Source: CAWCUU01 sp963798855 (GTDB lineage Bacteria > Gemmatimonadota > Gemmatimonadetes > Longimicrobiales > RSA9). Taken from it: a DNA stretch of 64,000 nt. Made by a program: the position numbers and the translations under genes. The stretch is taken from the NCBI GenBank assembly GCA_963798855.1, contig CAWCUU010000001.1, forward strand, positions 496,001 through 560,000, written 5' to 3'. Positions 39,286 to 48,096 of the stretch are shown here, piece by piece; within the stretch, counting starts at the first letter, position 1; every line of letters starts with the position of its first letter. The notes beneath the pieces are model-generated. The model was not told the DNA's origin. It saw nothing but the letters and a program-made list of their open reading frames with translations, and did not search any database.

Positions 39286-40260
39286 TTGCCTGCGGGGCAG
39301 GGCGCGGCGGCTCGGCCGGTGAGCGCCGACGGCGGAGCGTCGGCGGCCCGGCCGACGATTCCGCCGGGCCTGGCACTCGCGGCGGCCGTGTTCGCGGTGA
39401 GCTGGTCCGGGCCGCTGGTGCGGCTGACCAGCGCGCCGTCACTCGCGATCGCGACGTGGCGGCTCATCCTCTCGATCGCACTCGTCGCCCTGATTCTCGC
39501 TGTTCGGGGCGGCGAGCCGCGTGTGGCACTCCGCACGCGTGACCGGGCGCTCGCCCTGCTCGCCGGCGGCCTTCTCGCCGCGCACTTCTGGAGCTGGATC
39601 ACCTCCCTCGAATACACCAGCGTCGCGAGCTCCGTCGTGCTCGTCTCGACGCAGCCGATCTTCGCCGCCGTCCTGTCTTCCATTCTGCTGCGCGAGACCC
39701 CGACGCGCCGGCAGTGGCTCGGCATCGTGATCGCCGTCTCGGGCGCGATGCTGATCGGCTGGGGCGACCTCGGGCGCGGTCCGCGCCCGCTCGTCGGTGA
39801 TCTGCTCGCACTGGGCGGCGCGGTCTTCGGCTCCGGCTACTTCGTGATCGGCCGATCGTTGCGGCCGCTGCTCGGCCTGTGGAGCTACATCGCCGTGGTC
39901 TACGGCATCGCGGCGGGGCTGCTGCTGCTCGCGGCGATCGGGACCGCGACGCCTCTGCTGGGCTACGCGCCGGCCGACTGGGCGATCTTCGCGCTGCTCG
40001 CCCTCGGCCCGATGATGATCGGGCACACGGGCGTGAACTACGCGCTGCGCTACGTAACGGCCTACGTCGCGAATCTCGCCTTGCTCGGCGAGGCGGTGGG
40101 CGCGACCCTTCTCGCCTGGATCCTGCCTTCGATTCATGAGGTCCCACCCGCGCAGACGCTGATCGGCGGCGCGGTGACGCTGCTGGGAATCGCGCTCGGT
40201 GTCCGAGCCCGCCGTGCGCGCGTCCCGGGCGGCCATGGAAGAGAGGAGGCGGCGAGGTGA
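39286..40260 (+). CDS. EamA (DMT superfamily) transporter
   Basis: 324 aa with about ten predicted TM helices in two homologous EamA halves (SLAIATWRLILSIALVAL; YTSVASSVVLVSTQPIFAAVLSSILL; ... LALLGEAVGATLLAWILPSI). Such proteins export or import small metabolites, often amino acids; the substrate is unknown. TTG start after a short gap from the protease gene. Confidence 0.88.
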   Translation: MPAGQGAAARPVSADGGASAARPTIPPGLALAAAVFAVSWSGPLVRLTSAPSLAIATWRLILSIALVALILAVRGGEPRVALRTRDRALALLAGGLLAAHFWSWITSLEYTSVASSVVLVSTQPIFAAVLSSILLRETPTRRQWLGIVIAVSGAMLIGWGDLGRGPRPLVGDLLALGGAVFGSGYFVIGRSLRPLLGLWSYIAVVYGIAAGLLLLAAIGTATPLLGYAPADWAIFALLALGPMMIGHTGVNYALRYVTAYVANLALLGEAVGATLLAWILPSIHEVPPAQTLIGGAVTLLGIALGVRARRARVPGGHGREEAAR

Positions 40261-40285
40261 TGATGTTCGTGGCGCCGCGCCCAAC

Positions 40286-41302
40286 GTGAGCGGTGTCGTG
40301 GTCGAGACCTGGCGTGGCGGCATCGTGGAGTCGTCGCACCGGGTGCGCGTCGCGGTGTCGGATCCGGACGGGCGGCTGAGGGCGGCCGCCGGCGACGTCG
40401 CCGGCGCCGTTTTCGCGCGCTCGGCCGTCAAGCCTCTGCAGGCGCTGCCGCTCGTGGAGGATGGCGGAATCGAGCGGTTCGAGATGTCGTCGGCCGAGCT
40501 GGCGCTCTGTTGTGCTTCACACGGCGGCGAGCCGGTGCACGTTCAGACCGTTGCGCGGCTGCTCGAGCGGATCGGTGCGGAGGAGGACGACCTGGTCTGC
40601 GGACCCCACCCGCCGATGCACGCGGCGTCCGCGGCGGTACTGCAGCGCGAGGGCGTTGCGCCTGGACGGCTGCACAACAACTGCTCGGGCAATCACACCG
40701 GGATGCTTGCCCTGGCACGGCTGCACGGCTGGCCTCTCGCAGGCTATGAACGGCCTGAGCACCCGGTGCAGCGGCGGATGCTCGCCAGCATCGCGGAGTG
40801 GGCCGATCTTCCGGCGGACGAGGTCGGCACCGCCATCGATGGCTGCGGGGTCGTAACGTTCGCGCTGCCGCTGGAGCGGCTCGCGGCGGCGTTCGCTCGC
40901 CTTGCCGCCGCGTACCGCGCGGGTCCGCGTGGCACCGGCTCCCCGGCCGCACGGATCGTGGACGCGATGCTGCGGTGCCCGGAGATGGTGGCTGGGCAGG
41001 AGCGGCTGTGCACGGCGCTGATGCAGATCTCGCAAGGGCGGATCTTCGCGAAGGTCGGCGCCGAAGGCGTCTACTGCGCGGGCGTGCCCGGCGCAGAGCT
41101 GGGCATCGCGCTGAAGGTGGAGGATGGGGCGAGCCGGGCGGCCGAGCCGGCTCTGCTCGGGGTACTGCGCGCGCTCGGCGTGCTTACGGCGGAGCAGATG
41201 GCGGAGGCGGCCACGTGGGCGGAGCCGGACCTCCTGAACACGCGTGGCGACCGTGTCGGCCGGATCCGCGCCCGCGTGGAGCTGGAGGCGCAGGGTGGAT
41301 GA
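40286..41302 (+). CDS. Asparaginase II family protein
   Basis: 338 aa. The family (rhizobial-type, thermolabile L-asparaginase) is a cytoplasmic amidohydrolase unrelated to Escherichia AnsB. Matching segments: VVVETWRGGIVESSHRVRVAV, FARSAVKPLQALPLVEDGG, CCASHGGEPVH, NNCSGNHTGML and DGCGVVTFALPLERLA. The GTG at 40286 gives the typical N-terminus; a GTG at 40199 or ATG at 40235 would overlap the transporter gene and add Arg-rich residues. Confidence 0.9.
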   Translation: MSGVVVETWRGGIVESSHRVRVAVSDPDGRLRAAAGDVAGAVFARSAVKPLQALPLVEDGGIERFEMSSAELALCCASHGGEPVHVQTVARLLERIGAEEDDLVCGPHPPMHAASAAVLQREGVAPGRLHNNCSGNHTGMLALARLHGWPLAGYERPEHPVQRRMLASIAEWADLPADEVGTAIDGCGVVTFALPLERLAAAFARLAAAYRAGPRGTGSPAARIVDAMLRCPEMVAGQERLCTALMQISQGRIFAKVGAEGVYCAGVPGAELGIALKVEDGASRAAEPALLGVLRALGVLTAEQMAEAATWAEPDLLNTRGDRVGRIRARVELEAQGG

Positions 41303-41915
41303 GCCGACGCTGCATCTGGTCGACGTCGCGGCCGCGCTCGGGCGCCGCGATACAGCCGCGCTGGAGCGTGCGCTCCGCAGGGCTGCGGAAGTAGCGAAGG
41401 CCGCGGAGGTAGAGGAGGTGCTGCTGCAGAGCTACCTCTTCCTGGGCTATCCCGCCGCACTGAACGCGATCGCACTATGGCGCGGGATCTCGGGCGTCAA
41501 CGCGCCGTCCGCGGTGCTCGACTCGTGGGATGAGTGGCGGGAGCGGGGCGAGCTCGTCTGCGAGCAGGTCTATGGGGGGCAGTACGAGCGGCTGCGCGCG
41601 AACATCGCCGCGCTACACCCGGACATGGAGCGGTGGATGGTGGTGGAAGGCTACGGCAAGGTGCTCGGGCGGGACGGCCTGGAGCTGTCGCGGCGGGAGC
41701 TGTGCACGGTTGCGATGCTCGCCGGTCAGGACGCCGCGCCACAGCTTTATGCGCACCTGCGTGGCGCCCTGAACGCCGGCGCATCACCGGCCGACATCGA
41801 GGACACGATCGAGCGTATCGTACCCGAGCTTCCCGACGCGGCCGCGGACGCGCTGAGGCAGAGGTGGAGGGCCGTGCTCGGGAGGCGGAATGGCGAAGCA
41901 GTGGAGGGGGTGTAG
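41295..41915 (+). CDS. Carboxymuconolactone decarboxylase / AhpD-like protein
   Basis: 206-aa helical protein. Two CMD-like helical segments are visible (LLQSYLFLGYPAALNAIALW and the later SRRELCTVAMLAGQDAAPQLYAHL with ADIEDTIERIVP). The AhpD catalytic CxxC is not present: only a single Cys lies near that position, so peroxidase-reductase activity is doubtful. GTG start 8 nt inside the asparaginase gene. Role unknown. Confidence 0.8.
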   Translation: MDEPTLHLVDVAAALGRRDTAALERALRRAAEVAKAAEVEEVLLQSYLFLGYPAALNAIALWRGISGVNAPSAVLDSWDEWRERGELVCEQVYGGQYERLRANIAALHPDMERWMVVEGYGKVLGRDGLELSRRELCTVAMLAGQDAAPQLYAHLRGALNAGASPADIEDTIERIVPELPDAAADALRQRWRAVLGRRNGEAVEGV

Positions 41916-41917
41916 CG

Positions 41918-42949
41918 ATGTTCGTGGACTACGTCGAGATCGAGGTGGAGGGCGGGGTCGGCGGCTCCGGCGCAGAGGCGTTCCGCCGCGAGACGTTCGT
42001 GCCGCGGGGCGGCCCGTCCGGCGGCGACGGGGGGCGGGGTGGGCACGTCATCCTGCAGGCGGATGCGCAGCTCTCGACGCTGCTCGACTACAGCTACAAG
42101 CGGTCGTACCGCGCGGAGCGCGGCGAACACGGACAGGGGAAGAACCGCACGGGTCGCGACGGCGTCGATCTCGTACTTCGCGTGCCCACCGGCACCGTGA
42201 TACGCGACGTCGAGAGCGGGGAGGCGCTGGGCGAGCTGACCGAGGACGGCGAACGGCTGCTCGTGGCGCGAGGCGGCCGCGGTGGACGGGGCAATGCCGC
42301 GTTCGCCACGCCCACTCACCGGGCGCCGCGCGAATGGGAGCCGGGGGAGGAGGGCGAAAAGCGGCGCGTCGCGCTGGAGCTCAAGCTGATCGCCGACGCC
42401 GGGCTGGTCGGTCAGCCGAATGCCGGAAAGTCGACGCTGCTCGCGACGGTCTCCGCCGCGCGCCCGAAGATCGCCGACTACCCGTTCACGACGATCACGC
42501 CGAATCTGGGTGTCGTGCAGCTCTCCAGCCACCGCACGTTCGTGATCGCGGACATTCCGGGGATCATCGAGGGGGCGCACGAGGGGAGGGGGCTGGGTCT
42601 CCGTTTCCTGCGGCACATCGAGCGGACCCGCACGCTCGTGTTCCTGGTGCCCGTCGATCATCCCGACCCACAGGCGGAGTACGACCTGCTGCGCGAGGAG
42701 GTGCGCTCGTATTCCGTCGAGCTGGCGCAGAAGCCGCACTGCGTGGTGCTGTCGAAGACGGACCTGCTCGGGCCGGACGCGGAGCTGCCCGGTATCCACG
42801 CCCCGGATGCATGGGGCGTGTTCTCGATTTCCAGCGTGTCGCGTCGTGGTATCGGCGAGCTACAGGAAGCGCTGTGGAGCCGGATCGCCGAGCTGCGGGC
42901 GCAGGAATCGGCTCTCGCCGAGACGGAGCCCGAGGCGTGGCATCCCTGA
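41918..42949 (+). CDS. obgE: GTPase Obg/CgtA
   Basis: Ribosome-associated GTPase for 50S assembly and stress control. 343 aa. Glycine-rich Obg domain (residues 1-157: GGVGGSGAEAF, GGDGGRGGHVIL), then the G domain with G1 GQPNAGKST (~167), G2 region YPFTTITPNLG, G3 DIPGIIEGAHEG, G4 SKTD. No C-terminal OCT extension beyond ~340. Starts 2 nt after the AhpD-like gene. Confidence 0.97.
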   Translation: MFVDYVEIEVEGGVGGSGAEAFRRETFVPRGGPSGGDGGRGGHVILQADAQLSTLLDYSYKRSYRAERGEHGQGKNRTGRDGVDLVLRVPTGTVIRDVESGEALGELTEDGERLLVARGGRGGRGNAAFATPTHRAPREWEPGEEGEKRRVALELKLIADAGLVGQPNAGKSTLLATVSAARPKIADYPFTTITPNLGVVQLSSHRTFVIADIPGIIEGAHEGRGLGLRFLRHIERTRTLVFLVPVDHPDPQAEYDLLREEVRSYSVELAQKPHCVVLSKTDLLGPDAELPGIHAPDAWGVFSISSVSRRGIGELQEALWSRIAELRAQESALAETEPEAWHP

Positions 42950-42956
42950 GCCCGCC

Positions 42957-44039
42957 GTGATCGCGCCGCGGCTCGTCGGAGCGGCGCTCGAGGCGCTGCT
43001 GCACTTGCGGCTGCTTCCCGGCATCGGGGACGAGCGGCTGCGCCTGCTGCTGGCGCGCTACGGCACCGCGTCGCGGGCGCTGCGATCTGCCCGGCCGTCG
43101 GAGCTCGGTTCCTCGGCCGCGGCAGCTCGCGGGACCGCGCCGATCATCGAGCGCGCGCGGCGCGGCGCGGCATGGCTGGAGGAAGCCGGCGCGGAGGTGC
43201 TGGTCGAGAGCGACCCCCGCTATCCGCCGGGGCTCAGGCACCTGCACCAGCCTCCGGCGGTGCTCTACGCGCTCGGTCGTCTCGAGCTGCTCGCGCCGCC
43301 GGCGGTGGCGCTGGTAGGGGCGCGGCGGTGCACGGAGTACGGCGCCGATGTTGCGCGCAGCCTCGCCGCCGCATTGGCCCGCACGGGGGTCGTCGTCGTC
43401 AGCGGGCTCGCCTACGGCGTGGACCTGAACGCGCACCTGGGTGCGCTCGAGAGCGGCGGAACCATCGCCGTCCTGGGAACGGGGGCAGACCTGTACTATC
43501 CGCGCGACAACGCAGAAGTGCAGCGGCGGATCGCGCGGGAAGGGCTGGTGCTCACCGAGCTCGAGCCCGGCACGCCGGGTACGCCCCACAACTTCCCGCG
43601 CCGCAACCGCATTATCGCCGCGCTGTCCGCCGCCGTCGTGGTCGTCGAGGCGGGGCCGCGAAGCGGCGCACTGATCACGGCGCGCCTCGCGCTGGATCTC
43701 GGGCGCGAAGTGCTCGCGGTGCCGGGACCGGTCGGCCGCGAGAGCAGCGAGGGCGCCAACCGGCTGATCCGCGACGGCGCCGGCCTCGTCATGGAGGCGC
43801 GCGATGTTCTCGACCATGTCGGTGTGTGGGCGGCGCCGCAGCCCTCTCCGCCGGCGGTCCTGCCGCGCAAGCCGGCCCTGCACGGGATCGGTGCGGTGCT
43901 CGGCCCCGACCCCCGTCACGTGAATGACCTCGCCGCCGCCGCCGGAGTGGACGCGGCCGGCGCCCTCGTCGCCCTGCTCGAGCTCGAGCTGCAGGGCGCG
44001 GCGCGGCAGCTCCCCGGCATGCGCTTCGCCCGGGCGTAG
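42957..44039 (+). CDS. dprA: DNA-processing protein DprA
   Basis: Binds incoming single-stranded DNA and loads RecA during natural transformation. 360 aa, GTG start. N-terminal SAM/HhH-like helices (LHLRLLPGIGDERLRLLLARYG), Rossmann domain with VALVGARRCTEYG, VVVSGLAYGVDLNAHLGAL, GGTIAVLGTGADLYYPRDN, PRRNRIIAALS and EAGPRSGALITARLALDLGR, and a C-terminal winged-helix (Z-DNA-binding-like) region at ~300-360. Confidence 0.95.
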   Translation: MIAPRLVGAALEALLHLRLLPGIGDERLRLLLARYGTASRALRSARPSELGSSAAAARGTAPIIERARRGAAWLEEAGAEVLVESDPRYPPGLRHLHQPPAVLYALGRLELLAPPAVALVGARRCTEYGADVARSLAAALARTGVVVVSGLAYGVDLNAHLGALESGGTIAVLGTGADLYYPRDNAEVQRRIAREGLVLTELEPGTPGTPHNFPRRNRIIAALSAAVVVVEAGPRSGALITARLALDLGREVLAVPGPVGRESSEGANRLIRDGAGLVMEARDVLDHVGVWAAPQPSPPAVLPRKPALHGIGAVLGPDPRHVNDLAAAAGVDAAGALVALLELELQGAARQLPGMRFARA

Positions 44040-44099
44040 CGGCGAAGGCGCCAAGGTGCTTGTCAGAACCCCTCGGCGACGCGGCGGGTACTAGCGAGC

Positions 44100-45257
44100 G
44101 TGAAGCCGGAACACCTCTACCTGCACGTCCCGTTCTGCCTGCGCCAATGCAGCTATTGCGACTTCGCGGTCACCGTGGATCGCGAGCCGCCCGCCGCGGC
44201 GTGGCTGGATGCCGTGGAGACAGAACTCGAGCTGCGGATCCGCATGGCTGGCTGGGAGAGGCTGCGGTTCCGCACGATATACGTGGGAGGCGGCACGCCA
44301 TCGACGCTGCCGCCCGCCGCGATCGGGGAGCTGCGGCGTCGCGTCGAAAGGCACGCCGATATCGATGCCGAGGTGGAGTGGACGGTCGAGGCGAATCCCG
44401 AGACCTTCGATCGGGAGCGGGCCGCCGCGTGGCGGGACGCGGGCGTCAATCGTCTCAGCCTTGGCGCCCAGACGTTCCATGAGCCTGCGCTGCGCTGGAT
44501 GGGGCGGCTGCACGGGGTAGACGGCCCGGCGCGCGCAGTGGACGCCGCCCGTGCGGAGGGACTCGAGAACGTGAGCCTGGATCTGATCTTCGGCCTGCCC
44601 GCGCGTCTCGGTCGCGACTGGCAGGCCGACCTGTGCCGGGTGCTGGAGCTGCAGCCGGAACACGTTTCACTGTACGGGCTCACCGCGGAGCCCGCGACGC
44701 CGCTCGGGCGGTGGGTCCGCGAGGGACGCGAGCGGATGACGGACGAGGAGTGCTACGAGGCGGAGTATCTGATCGCCGCCGAGCGGCTGCCGGACGCCGG
44801 GCTCGAGCACTACGAGGTCTCCAGCTTCGGAAGGTCGGGCCGGGCGTCCGCTCACAACGCCGCCTACTGGAGCGGTAGCGCCTATCTCGGTCTCGGTCCC
44901 GGCGCGCACTCCTACGTGGAGCCGCGGCGCTGGTGGAACGAGCGGGACTGGGCTCGGTACCGTAGCGTGCTCACGGACGGGGGCTCTCCCCAGGTCGGAT
45001 ACGAGGAGGTGCGCGGCGAGGAGGCGCGGCTGGAGCGGATCTGGCTCGGACTGCGGACGGCCGCGGGGCTGGCGCGGGCGGAACTGGAGCCTGCCGGCGC
45101 GAGCGTGACGGCGCGGTGGGAGGAGCGGGGCTGGGCGTACACGGACCCGGAAAGGCTGCGACTGACGCCGCGCGGCTGGCTGTTGCTCGACCGTCTGGCG
45201 GTCGAGCTCGCGGATGCCGGCGCGGGGATCGCGCGGCTTGACGGCTCTTCGGATTGA
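44100..45257 (+). CDS. hemW: Haem chaperone HemW (radical SAM)
   Basis: 385-aa member of the HemN-like family; HemW binds haem and delivers it to respiratory enzymes and lacks coproporphyrinogen oxidase activity. GTG start. Cluster motif C-x3-C-x2-C in FCLRQCSYCDF (residues ~13-21), SAM-site YVGGGTPSTLP, TVEANPETFD, NRLSLGAQTF and a C-terminal HemN_C-like region. It lies 60 nt after dprA. Confidence 0.93.
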   Translation: MKPEHLYLHVPFCLRQCSYCDFAVTVDREPPAAAWLDAVETELELRIRMAGWERLRFRTIYVGGGTPSTLPPAAIGELRRRVERHADIDAEVEWTVEANPETFDRERAAAWRDAGVNRLSLGAQTFHEPALRWMGRLHGVDGPARAVDAARAEGLENVSLDLIFGLPARLGRDWQADLCRVLELQPEHVSLYGLTAEPATPLGRWVREGRERMTDEECYEAEYLIAAERLPDAGLEHYEVSSFGRSGRASAHNAAYWSGSAYLGLGPGAHSYVEPRRWWNERDWARYRSVLTDGGSPQVGYEEVRGEEARLERIWLGLRTAAGLARAELEPAGASVTARWEERGWAYTDPERLRLTPRGWLLLDRLAVELADAGAGIARLDGSSD

Positions 45258-45287
45258 CGGGCACATTCGACCCGTTCCTGGCCATGA

Positions 45288-46355
45288 ATGGCGGTGGCGA
45301 TGAAGCATGAAGAGCAGCTGAATGAGCGGGAGCAGCGCGTCCTGGACGCCGTGATCCGATCCTACGTGGAATCGGCAGAACCGGCGGGCAGCAGGACCGT
45401 CGCGCGCCGCTTCCAGCTCGGCATCTCGCCGGCCACCGTTCGCAACACCATGGCGGATCTGGAGGAGAAGGGATTCCTCTATCATCCTCACACTTCGGCC
45501 GGCCGTATCCCGACGGATCGCGCGTACCGCTTCTACGTCGACGCGCTGATCCGGCCGGTGCGTCTCAGCACCAGTGAGCGACGCCGTCTGCGCGAGGAGC
45601 TCGAGTCCGACTCGGGCACGCCGCTGGAGCGGCTCCTGCGGCGATCCGCGCAGGCGCTGGGCATCATCTCCGGAGAGCTCGGTCTCGCCGTCAGCCCGGC
45701 GCTGGACCAGGCCGTTCTCGAGCGGCTCGAGCTGCTGAGCGTCTCCGACGACAAGGTCCTGCTCGTCTTGACGCTGCGAAGCGGTGCGATCCGTACGGTG
45801 TACATCGATCTGCCCGGCTCCGTGCCGACCGCGACGCTGCTCGCGGTGACGATGATCCTGAACGAGCGGCTCGCCGGGCAGACGCTGAAGGAGATCCGCG
45901 AGACGCTGCCGGAGCGGCTGCGCGACTCGGCGCCCGCTGATGATGCGCCGGCGTCGGAGCTGCTGAACATCTTCCTGCAGTCGGCGGACGATCTGCTGCA
46001 GGGCGGGGGTGAAGGCGAGGGGCTGCACCTGGGGCGGGCGAGCGTGCTGGCCAGCCAGCCGGAGTTCGCGTCCGGCAGTCGGCTGCGCAGCCTGATCGAG
46101 CTCACCGAGCAGCGGGATGTGCTCGCCCGCGCGCTGAGTCGCCACGATGTGAGCTCGCCGCTGGAGATCACCATCGGACAGGAGCACGAGCAGCCGGAGC
46201 TCTCGGGGTTGACGCTGATCACCTCCAAGTACTCCACGGCCGGGCTGACCGGCGTGATCGGCGTGATCGGACCGACCCGGATGCCGTACGAGAAGGTGAT
46301 CGCGATCGTGGAATCAGCGAGCCACCTGCTCTCGGCGATCCTGGGCGAAGCCTAG
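45288..46355 (+). CDS. hrcA: Heat-inducible transcription repressor HrcA
   Basis: Represses class-I heat-shock genes by binding CIRCE. 355 aa (351 from the ATG at 45300). N-terminal winged helix (NEREQRVLDAVIRSYVESAEP, SPATVRNTMADLEEKGFLYHPH, TSAGRIPTDRAYRFYVD), GAF-like middle and dimerisation domains, ending GVIGVIGPTRMPYEKVIAIV. No CIRCE inverted repeat (TTAGCACTC-N9-GAGTGCTAA) was seen upstream, so the operon may not be autoregulated. Confidence 0.96.
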   Translation: MAVAMKHEEQLNEREQRVLDAVIRSYVESAEPAGSRTVARRFQLGISPATVRNTMADLEEKGFLYHPHTSAGRIPTDRAYRFYVDALIRPVRLSTSERRRLREELESDSGTPLERLLRRSAQALGIISGELGLAVSPALDQAVLERLELLSVSDDKVLLVLTLRSGAIRTVYIDLPGSVPTATLLAVTMILNERLAGQTLKEIRETLPERLRDSAPADDAPASELLNIFLQSADDLLQGGGEGEGLHLGRASVLASQPEFASGSRLRSLIELTEQRDVLARALSRHDVSSPLEITIGQEHEQPELSGLTLITSKYSTAGLTGVIGVIGPTRMPYEKVIAIVESASHLLSAILGEA

Positions 46356-46359
46356 CACA

Positions 46360-47541
46360 GTGACGAGCGGGAGACAGCAGGCGGAGATGCACGACTATTA
46401 CGAGATCCTCGGCGTGACCCGCGACGCGGACGCCGACGTCATCAAGAAGGCCTACCGAAAGCTGGCGCTGCAGTACCACCCGGATCGCAACGCCGGCTCG
46501 ACCGACGCCGGAGAGAAGTTCAGGGAAGCGACCGAGGCGTACGAGGTGCTGCGCGACCCGGAGAAGCGGTCGGCGTACGATCGCTTCGGTCACGCGGGCG
46601 TCCGCGGCGGTGCGGCCGGAGCCGGCGGCTTCGGCGGCTTCGACTTCGCCGATGCACTCAACATCTTCATGCGCGACTTCGGCGGCTTCGGCCTCGGAGA
46701 TCTGTTCGGCGGTCGCGCCGGCGGCCGTGGCCCGCGCGCCCGCAAGGGGCCGGACATCCGCCTCACGCTGCCATTGACGCTGCAGGAGGTCGCGAACGGC
46801 GTGACGAAGACGCTGCGCGTGCGGCTGCACGAGCCGTGCTCGACGTGCGGCGGCACGGGCGGCAAGGACGGTGCTGCCGCCGCGACCTGCTCGATGTGCG
46901 GCGGGGCCGGCGAGGTGCGCCGCGTGCAGCGGTCCATGCTGGGACAGATGGTGACCGTCGCGCCGTGCCCCCGCTGCGGCGGCAGCGGTGAGACGGTCGA
47001 GCGTCCCTGCGATCGCTGCGGAGGCTCCGGCGTCGAGTCGCGGGAGACGAGCCTCGACGTCGAGATCCCGGCGGGCGTCTCCAGCGGCGACTACCTGACG
47101 CTGCGCGGGAAAGGGAACGTCGGCGAGCGCAACGGCCCCCGAGGCGACGTGATCGTGGTGCTGGAGGTGGAGGCGGATCCGCGCTTCGTGCGCGAAGGGG
47201 CCGACCTTATCCACGAGCTGCCGATCACCTACACGCAGGCGGCGCTCGGCGCGGAGGTCGAAGTGCCGACGATCGACGGCAGCGCGCGGCTGAAGGTGCC
47301 GGCGGGTACGCAGTCGGGACGGTTGCTGCGGATGCGCGGCCGTGGGCTGCCGCGGCTGCGGGGCGGCGGGACGGGCGATCAGATCGTCCGGCTCGTCGTA
47401 TGGGTGCCGACGGACCCCGGCAAGGAGGAGGAGAAGCTGCTTCGCAGGCTCGCCCAGGTCGAATCGCCGCCCCCGGAGCGCATCGAGGGCGAAGATGGCG
47501 GCAGCTTCTGGAGCCGAGTGAAGGAGGCGTTCAGCGCCTAG
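46360..47541 (+). CDS. dnaJ: Chaperone protein DnaJ
   Basis: Hsp40 co-chaperone stimulating DnaK. 393 aa from GTG (384 from the ATG at 46387, which gives the usual MHDYYEILGV start). J domain with YHPDRN, a Gly/Phe-rich region with FGGF repeats, four CxxCxGxG zinc modules (CSTCGGTG, CSMCGGAG, CPRCGGSG, CDRCGGSG), and C-terminal substrate domains. grpE and dnaK are not adjacent, so hrcA-dnaJ is a reduced version of the common hrcA-grpE-dnaK-dnaJ cluster. Confidence 0.97.
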   Translation: MTSGRQQAEMHDYYEILGVTRDADADVIKKAYRKLALQYHPDRNAGSTDAGEKFREATEAYEVLRDPEKRSAYDRFGHAGVRGGAAGAGGFGGFDFADALNIFMRDFGGFGLGDLFGGRAGGRGPRARKGPDIRLTLPLTLQEVANGVTKTLRVRLHEPCSTCGGTGGKDGAAAATCSMCGGAGEVRRVQRSMLGQMVTVAPCPRCGGSGETVERPCDRCGGSGVESRETSLDVEIPAGVSSGDYLTLRGKGNVGERNGPRGDVIVVLEVEADPRFVREGADLIHELPITYTQAALGAEVEVPTIDGSARLKVPAGTQSGRLLRMRGRGLPRLRGGGTGDQIVRLVVWVPTDPGKEEEKLLRRLAQVESPPPERIEGEDGGSFWSRVKEAFSA

Positions 47542-47628
47542 CATCGCCGTGCCGGGACGCTGCGCCTTCGCGGGAACGTGGCTTGCTGTGTTCGGGCAAG
47601 CAGAGCGTGCGACCCGAACGGAGCGAGC

Positions 47629-48087
47629 ATGGAGCGAGCGAGCGAGCGCGACAGCGCGGCGGGACCGAGCGGCACCGACTGCCTGCGGGCGCGGGCGCGC
47701 CTGATTGCTGCGGAGGCGACTTCGCTGCGGCGACACGAGGAGCTGCTCGACTGGGCGGTGGAGGAGCTCGGGCTGGCGCGGCCTTTCGCCGAGCAGATCT
47801 ACGAGATCGCGATCGAGGAGGATGTCGAGCCGGCCTACGTCTTCGAGCTCGTCCGCTGCGGCGTCGGCATCAGCGAGCAGGTCGCGGGGCGGTCGGATGC
47901 ACCGAGCCTGCAACCGTCTCCCCCCGACTGGATCGAGCGTTCACCGCGCCCGGACGAGGCACGCCGTGAATGGCGGCTGCGCACGAGCACCCGGAGGCTG
48001 CGCTCGCTACTCGAGGGCGAGAGCTCGCCGGCCGACGCGCTCCGGGCCTTTGCCAACGCGCCGGACATCGAGGAGCGCGGCTATTAG
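47629..48087 (+). CDS. Hypothetical protein
   Basis: 152 aa from the ATG at 47629 (169 aa from a GTG-like start at 47578). A helical core (HEELLDWAVEELGLARPFAEQIYEIAIEEDVEPAYVFELVRCG) is bordered by Arg-rich ends. No family recognised. The start region contains GAGC tetranucleotide repeats. It lies 88 nt after dnaJ and is convergent with the kinase, 9 nt between stops. Confidence 0.55.
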   Translation: MERASERDSAAGPSGTDCLRARARLIAAEATSLRRHEELLDWAVEELGLARPFAEQIYEIAIEEDVEPAYVFELVRCGVGISEQVAGRSDAPSLQPSPPDWIERSPRPDEARREWRLRTSTRRLRSLLEGESSPADALRAFANAPDIEERGY

Positions 48088-48096
48088 CGCGACCCG

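Noticed and set aside
41295..41915. Functional AhpD peroxidase partner
   Set aside because: The catalytic CxxC is missing, so only the general fold is called.
45258..45300. CIRCE operator before hrcA
   Set aside because: No TTAGCACTC-N9-GAGTGCTAA inverted repeat was seen.
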